Assembly: GCA_016987375.1 (NCBI GenBank)
Contig: PJRA01000412.1
Span: 2,051,450 to 2,115,449 of the forward strand
Length of the DNA stretch: 64,000 nucleotides
Origin: Brachionus koreanus
Taxonomy: Eukaryota > Rotifera > Eurotatoria > Ploima > Brachionidae
Direction of reading: 5' to 3'
In this document: in pieces, positions 58,001 through 64,000 of the stretch
Layout of the letters: every line of letters starts with the position of its first letter
Position numbering within the stretch: position 1 is the stretch's first letter
Notes under the pieces: generated by a model
The model's input: only the letters and a program-made list of their open reading frames with translations
What the model was told of the DNA's origin: nothing
The model's database searches: none
Program-made: the position numbers and the translations under genes

Positions 58001-61000
58001 AAATTACCGACTTTTTTGATTACTGAACACAAAAGAATTTTCAGCTTAATTAAAGAAAAAATTAAATTTAATTGAATTTTTTAATTAATAAAAGCTAGAA
58101 TTTACAAATAATTTTTAATTTTTTAAAACGTTTACTATTAATAATTATTTAATAAAAAGGAAAAAATCCAGGTCCTTTTTTTACTGCATTAAATATTATG
58201 TTAACTTGAATATTTCTTCATAAATTAGAGTTTCAAAAATCCAAAAATGTTTTCCTATTTATTTAATAACAATTTAAAACATAATTGAACAAAAAATAGC
58301 TTATTTATTTTTATTTTAAAATCTGTTCAGTACTTGTTGCTCTAAGTTTTTAAATTTAAGACAAAATACTTTTGTATAAACCTAATTCTAACACGGTATT
58401 TAAATTTTTTATGATGAATGATAAAAAGTTTTTATCATTCTGCATTAATTAGCCATAAAGTCATTAAGCTTTTAATTTTATCTGCTTTTAGATTTTATGA
58501 AATTATTTTTTTTTCAAAATAGAATAAAGATAATTAATTAAGAGAGTTTTCAGTGTAATTTTTCAAATAAATAGCTAACAGAATTTAATTAATTTAAAGT
58601 AATTTTTTTAAAAAGACTACCTGCATGAGTAGCTGCTAGAGGTGCCCGAATGAAATGCCGATAAATTTGTCCTTGTTTAAAAGTCACGTTTTTGTATTCT
58701 ATTTCATAGTCATTCAATGATTTTTTATCATTAAAACTAAATTTAATTGATAAACAATTAATTGTATTATTGAATAAAATATTACATGATTGGTTTTATT
58801 ATTGTAATGGGTATTTTGAATAAACAAGTTCTTTTGGGATCCTCTAAATCAAACGCTTTTAGATAGCTAAAATAATGCTTTCCTTCTTGCAATTCGTTTG
58901 CACGAATTCGGATATGAAACTGCCTAGTTGAATTTACTAGATATAAATGCTCCGGATAATCTATATAGCTCTTAAGCGCGTCACCATCCTCAAGGGCTAA
59001 AACCAACTTTCTATTTAATGATATTCTATCTTTTTGAACTATAGATAAAAGATATTAATTTTCTGATAAATGATATTTTTTAGCTAAAAAAAGACCTTTC
59101 AAAATATTCGTATCACTATTAGCCGATTCATTGACCATATATGATCTAGTAGTATTTTCAAAAAATTTTGGCTCAATTACTATCAGAAAATCTCTTGTTT
59201 GGCTAAGTTCATCATCATTTTTTAGATAGATTCCTTTCATATTATTTGGCTTTCCAACATATCTAATATCAAAATAGATTTTTTGAAATATACTATCCTT
59301 GTAATCAACTAAATAATCGAAAGCTTTTTCCACCTTTACAATTAAATTTTCAATTTAAACAAAAACTGTTTTGCATATGTACTTGTATTAGTCCAGCGCC
59401 GCATCCAATTGCCTCATCAACAAGCAAAGCAGTATTTTCAATTGCTCTTTTGACTCCAAAAGGATTAAATTCGACTTCGGTCAATTTCAGTCCACTTAGT
59501 ATGAGGGCTAAGCATCCGCAGCAGTTTGGTGAGGCCATCGAAGTTCCAGACATTAGTTGCGTTCCACGTTGAGACCAGTTTGGAACAGCAGCAAAAGCTC
59601 CACCAGGTGCAGCTACACTAACTCCCCAGCTTCCATCAATACATGGCCCACGAGATGACCACGAAAAAAGCATCGAATTTCCACTGCCGAGCAGAGAATG
59701 TTCCGCTTTTATCATGTCAGTAGTCACATAAGCAGCCACACTGACAACCGTTGGTATGGAACCACCTGGAGCTCCTACTGTTTCAATTCCAGGTCCATTA
59801 TTGCCAGCACTAGTTACAAAAATAACCCCAAATTTTTCAACTAAATCCTGTACTGCGGTCAAAGCTGGACCTAAATTGGCAAGGCAAACAGGTTCACCGA
59901 AACTATAATTTACCAAATCGCATTTATATTCAGCTACATAACGGCACTAAAAATAAATTTTCAAAATAATAAAAGTAATTTGCTTTAAAAATTCAATTTA
60001 CTGCATTGACCAAGGCAAAACTCGTCTCCATTCCATTTACTCTATTATCTCCTATTTTAATTGAAATAATTTGAGCACCAGGTGCAACTCCATTTAGTTC
60101 TGGGTTTTCAGGACAGTAACCGGTTGCAATAGAGGCTACATGTGTGCCATGTGAACCTTAATGTAAAATTAAAGCATATATACATAAATAAGTATTTTTT
60201 AATCTTTACTCGAATCAGTGACTATTTGAAGAATTTTTTCTTCAAATAAAATGCGAACTGAATAATTTAACATGTCTGTGTATCCAAATGTACCATATTC
60301 AAAAGAATCCTTATAATTAGTCAAAATTTTGCAGCTTTCTAGAATGCCTTTTTCTGTAGTGTCAATGCAAGCTTTCCAAGTTTCACCGTCATTCCAAACA
60401 ATGCAATCATAAACTGGACCAAAATCTTTTATTTTACTATCTAAATCTTTCACTAAATCAAGTTGAGCTTGAAGGTCTTCTTTGGTAAGGTTATTAATCA
60501 AATCATTTGTTTTAGAGCTTTCAGGTGTATCAGAATCTTTTGAGCTTTTGGTGCTTTCAAATTCGTTTAACTTAGTTTGAATTTGATAAACAGCTTCATC
60601 GTTCAAAGGCTGCCATTCCTTATCTTTTCTTTCTTTTTTAAGTCGCTCACGCAAACCTTTTGAGCATAAATCGTACAGAGCTTTAATGCCTAAGTAAAAA
60701 TTTCCACTTGGATTTTTCCAATCTGTGGGAACCTATTTTAATACATTAAAGCAAATAGAAAAGAAAAAATATTTAAACTTTTAGCTTTCGTCCTGTTAGA
60801 CCCATCAGGGTGCCATTCTCGATTTTTCTCACTGTTGAAATATCAACATCACCCGCTCCAGTTGCATCAATTAAATCTATTATTTTAGGCTTACCATCCG
60901 AAGTTATCTTAAACAAGAAAAAAAACATTTATTTTAGCGTTGATTAGCTTAATTTTGTAAAATTAAACTTTAAGGCCAGAGGCACCAGGATCAACACCCG

Positions 61001-61127
61001 TATCCAAAATTGCTATCAAGATTCCTTTTCCATCATAGTCTGGATATTTAGACAAAAACGAAAGTGAGCCTGTTTCTTTTTTGGGTAAAATTCCATTTGA
61101 AGGAAAGCTAGAAAAATCTTTTTCCAT
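55073..61127 (-). CDS. TPP2: tripeptidyl-peptidase 2 (subtilisin-like serine protease)
   Basis: Fifteen exons on the minus strand: 61127-60969, 60907-60779, 60732-60210, 60156-60002, 59946-59383, 59333-59096, 59038-58786, 58736-58621, 57128-56962, 56906-56598, 56549-56403, 56348-55630, 55575-55383, 55333-55211, 55162-55073 (1294 aa; human 1249). TPP2 is a giant cytosolic exopeptidase that removes tripeptides from N-termini downstream of the proteasome. The catalytic residues are Asp42 (ILDTGVDPG), His273 (SSHGTHVAS) and Ser458 (SGTSMASP), with oxyanion Asn371 or 372 (SAGNNGPG). The insert between Asp and His ([20 protein letters not shown]) and C-terminal blocks ([40 protein letters not shown]) are TPP2-specific. 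The ending YQSKFACF parallels YPPDYCVF of human. Intron 8 is 1.5 kb; others are short. All catalytic residues are intact. Confidence 0.97.
57129..58620. other. 1.49-kb intron 8 of TPP2
   Basis: Borders gtagtc at 58620 and aaatag at 57129 (minus strand). Unlike the long introns of DNAJC13 and SLC6-A, I see no transposon blocks or inverted repeats in it; it is plain A/T-rich sequence. Confidence 0.7.
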
Positions 61128-64000
61128 TTTAAGAGTTGATTTTTTTAAACTTTTTCAAATTTGCAAGTAATGTTAAATTATGAAAATAAAGTCAAAATTA
61201 CATAGCTTTTATATATATTTTTTTTTTCAATTTATCTCGTGATCTAATAAGTTTTTAATTCAATGTTTCAAAAGCTCAAGTTTAGACCGGATTCCATTTA
61301 AAGAAATCCAATTGCATTATTTGAACATTTTTTTTTAAACGAGTAATATTATCATAATTTAGGTAGAATTTTATAATTAGAAATTTTAGACCTTTTTGTT
61401 TCTGTTAAAAATATTAAAATTATATTTTAGTTTTTATTTCGAAACAATAGAAGCATGAACTGAAGCAAAATTTGGTAAGATTTTGTGTTCTATTGATAAT
61501 TAGCCAAATATATTTATTTTGTGAGCAATAAATTTTTGATATTTTAGAAAAAAAGTAATTTAATTTATGAGATAGCCTTAATTTAAGAAGATAAGAATAA
61601 TCTAGGTCTTAATGAAAATTTTGAATTACGTATAAAAAATTGGTCGAAATGAATGATTTGACATGGAAAAAAATTAGAATACTTGTTTCAAATTTAAATA
61701 TTTATAGAAAATAAAATTGAAAAAAAAAACTTTCGTTTCTAATGAAACAAAGCCATTTTGTATTTTAATCTTATCTTTTCCATTTCAAGTATCTTGTTTT
61801 ATTATTACTATTATTATTAGGTAAAAAAATATATAATTTTTATTTCATTTAAATTTTAAACTAAAAGAAAACCTTAGTTAAATATGATTAACAAACAAAA
61901 AAATTTTCAAAAATTCAAATTTTCTTATACAAGTAAATTTTATCATTTTTTTTTGCTTTTCGTTTTTCATTGTGTTTTCAAACAAATTTACAAATACAAG
62001 CTCTAAGATAAACAACAATAATAAATTTAAAGTTAGTTTATGAGCTTTTTTTCTCTTATTTTATTTCATATAAATTTTTTTGTATAAAATTCTTTTTCTA
62101 AACACATGATACTCATGAGTAATAATTGGTCTACATTGCCATTAAGTTAAATTTTTATCTTTTTAGCTTTTTTACATTCTTTTTTTTCCTAATTAGTTTA
62201 GTAAACAAAAGCATTTTTAGGTTAGTTGTCCTTTGTAGATATTTTATTCTAAAAATTTCCTTAGTAATTAATATCTTTATTGAATAATAAAGCTTTTTTT
62301 TCTAAATGGATAATGATACAATTTGAAGGAGTTTAATTAAATTTTCTTAAGATAAATTAGAATACTTTCAATATTTTAGCTAATTAGAAATTCAGTTTAT
62401 TCGAGTTTAATTAAAAATCTAGTATCTAATTATTTCTTTGTTTGAATTTAGTACATTTAAATTTAAGAAATCTATATTTAAACAGTCTAAATTATCGATG
62501 AACGATAGGGTTACATTAAGCCTAAACCAAATTGAGCCAACTGATTATCAAATATTTATTTTAAAAAAAATTAAGCAAACTTTTTTTTTCAAAAATCAAC
62601 AATCACAAAAAAAAGAAAATTAAAACTTCACCTGAGCTCAAATTAAAAAAAAATTTGGATCACTTTAGTTTTCAAAACAAAATGCTATTTACATTATAAC
62701 TTCATTATTTTTTCAATTTCAGTAACTTTTTAAGAGAGAAACAAACTTGGAAGAAAAAATTCTCAAAATTATGCCAAACTCTATAAAATATTTAATTTTA
62801 AAACATTCTAGTCACTTAAGATTTGCATAAAAGTCACTAGTTTATAAAATAAAAAGCTTGTTTATGTTCAAATTTATAAATATATAATTACATATATATT
62901 TTTTTTTGTTTTACAATATATCAAAACTTTTTTGTCTATAATAGCTAATAATATATCAATCAAAATCGTCATAAAACTATTTCTATTTCATAAAATTTAA
63001 ATTTTTATTATTTTAAACCAAAATCGGAACGCTTAAGCGCATTTATTTTTTTTATAAATTATTTACTCATCAATTCAAAAATTTTTTAATTACTTTCAAA
63101 CATTTTTCAAATAAACTGACTTTTAAATTAGAATCTACCAAAACAAGAAGATGATAATAAAATCTAATTTCTACAATGATTTTAAGGTAGTCTGTATTAA
63201 TTTTTTAAACTTAAATTACCAGAAGGATTTGTATGTTCTAGTTTTTAAGTCAAAAAGTTACAGACTTAAAGAGACCGCCTATAGATATTATTAAATAACC
63301 GAGATCTAAAACTATTTAGCTCTAAGTTAAACTCTACATTTTTTATTATTTTGTTTAAAAAACCTTTTTTGTTAGTTGTTAACTGATGAAGTTTTATCAT
63401 TTATCGTAATTGTTTTTTAGAACTTTGCGCTAAAGAATCACATTAACTGATTTACTCAAGAAACTTAAAAAAAAAACAATAAATTAATCAAAAAAATATT
63501 TTGTTTATTAGGTTTACCATTTTTTTTATCCACTATTAAAAAAATTGCGTAACCACAGTTACAGTAAAATTTAAATCTAATGAGAGATAAATTCTAAATT
63601 GCCTCATATTCAAAACATCAGTTGAGCTGTTTATTTTAAAAGCCAAATTAGCCGAGAACACATTAAAAGAATTTGTAGTGATCATTTGGCAAGTTTTATT
63701 AGCTGTTTTTTATATCAATTAATTGCGATTGAATTCCTATTTAGGTTGAACTAATTTGCTAATATTTTTTAAAACAGGTAGAATTTCGAGAAAGTCAAAA
63801 TTCGAAAAAATCCAACTCAACAAAATTCTATCTATTTCAAAATTTTCAAATCACGAGTTTGTTAAGAATTTTGATTTAATAAAATATTCTTATATTTTTA
63901 AGTTTAGTTCAATGTCAATAAGTATTTTAAATATTTTCTAATTTTTTCAGAAAACAATCAAGATTTTTTTGTTAAAGGATAATTATGATAAATAAAATAA
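61128..64000. other. gene-poor right end of window
   Basis: 2.9 kb upstream of TPP2. No convincing ORF, RNA gene or transposon block seen. Short open stretches (for example 62438-62623 and 63756-63941) have the Lys/Phe/Ile/Asn composition expected of random A/T sequence. The TPP2 promoter must lie in the first few hundred bases. Confidence 0.55.

Noticed and set aside
62438..62623. 61-codon plus-strand ORF near the right end
   Set aside because: Composition (Lys, Phe, Ser, Gln) is that of random A/T-rich sequence; no splice context, no family resemblance.
1..64000. Search for tRNA, rRNA or CRISPR-like arrays
   Set aside because: No cloverleaf with the conserved T-loop GTTCRA, no rRNA-like GC-rich block and no regular repeat-spacer array was seen by eye; tRNAscan-SE would be decisive for tRNAs.

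Overview
The window is nuclear DNA from an animal. It is very AT-rich, its introns are mostly 45-70 bp with GT..AG borders, TGA, TAA and TAG all act as stops, and the genes are metazoan (ZW10, DNAJC13/RME-8, HERPUD, NAT9, TPP2, an SLC6 trio, a neuropeptide-like precursor). Compact introns at this AT level suggest a small protostome such as a monogonont rotifer (Brachionus-like); that taxon is an inference from style, not something the sequence proves.

Layout. 1-5.4 kb: LINE scraps and a HERPUD-type ER stress gene (+). 5.4-10 kb: ZW10 (-) and a phospholipid phosphatase (+) in a head-to-head pair. 10-13.4 kb: gene desert with a broken coding-like remnant. 13.4-22 kb: DNAJC13/RME-8 (+), whose fifth intron carries a LINE scrap and a large palindromic element whose centre is an assembly gap. 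23-26 kb: eIF3c (+). 26-29.8 kb: decayed transposons (SWIM zinc-finger ORF, non-LTR reverse transcriptase). 29.9-33 kb: SLC26 anion transporter (+). 34-46.6 kb: three tandem SLC6 Na+/Cl- coupled transporters (-), with a mariner scrap and a hAT-like MITE inside an intron of the first. 47-50.7 kb: NAT9 (+) and cystathionine beta-synthase (+). 50.7-54 kb: desert. 54.1-54.6 kb: a four-exon secreted peptide precursor (+). 55-61.1 kb: tripeptidyl peptidase II (-). 61.1-64 kb: no gene seen.

The exon models were assembled by hand. Every model keeps an open frame across all junctions and was checked for length in multiples of three; residue-level agreement with the named families supports most junctions. 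The genes do not form one pathway. They are mostly conserved housekeeping genes plus a tandem transporter cluster and accessory transposon debris.

No convincing new multi-gene system was found. The observations most worth following are the predicted amidated neuropeptide precursor, loss of the Na1-site Asn in two of the three SLC6 paralogues, the palindromic element around the gap, the hAT-like MITE with an 8-bp target duplication, and an unassigned coding-like stretch near 38.7-39.2 kb.
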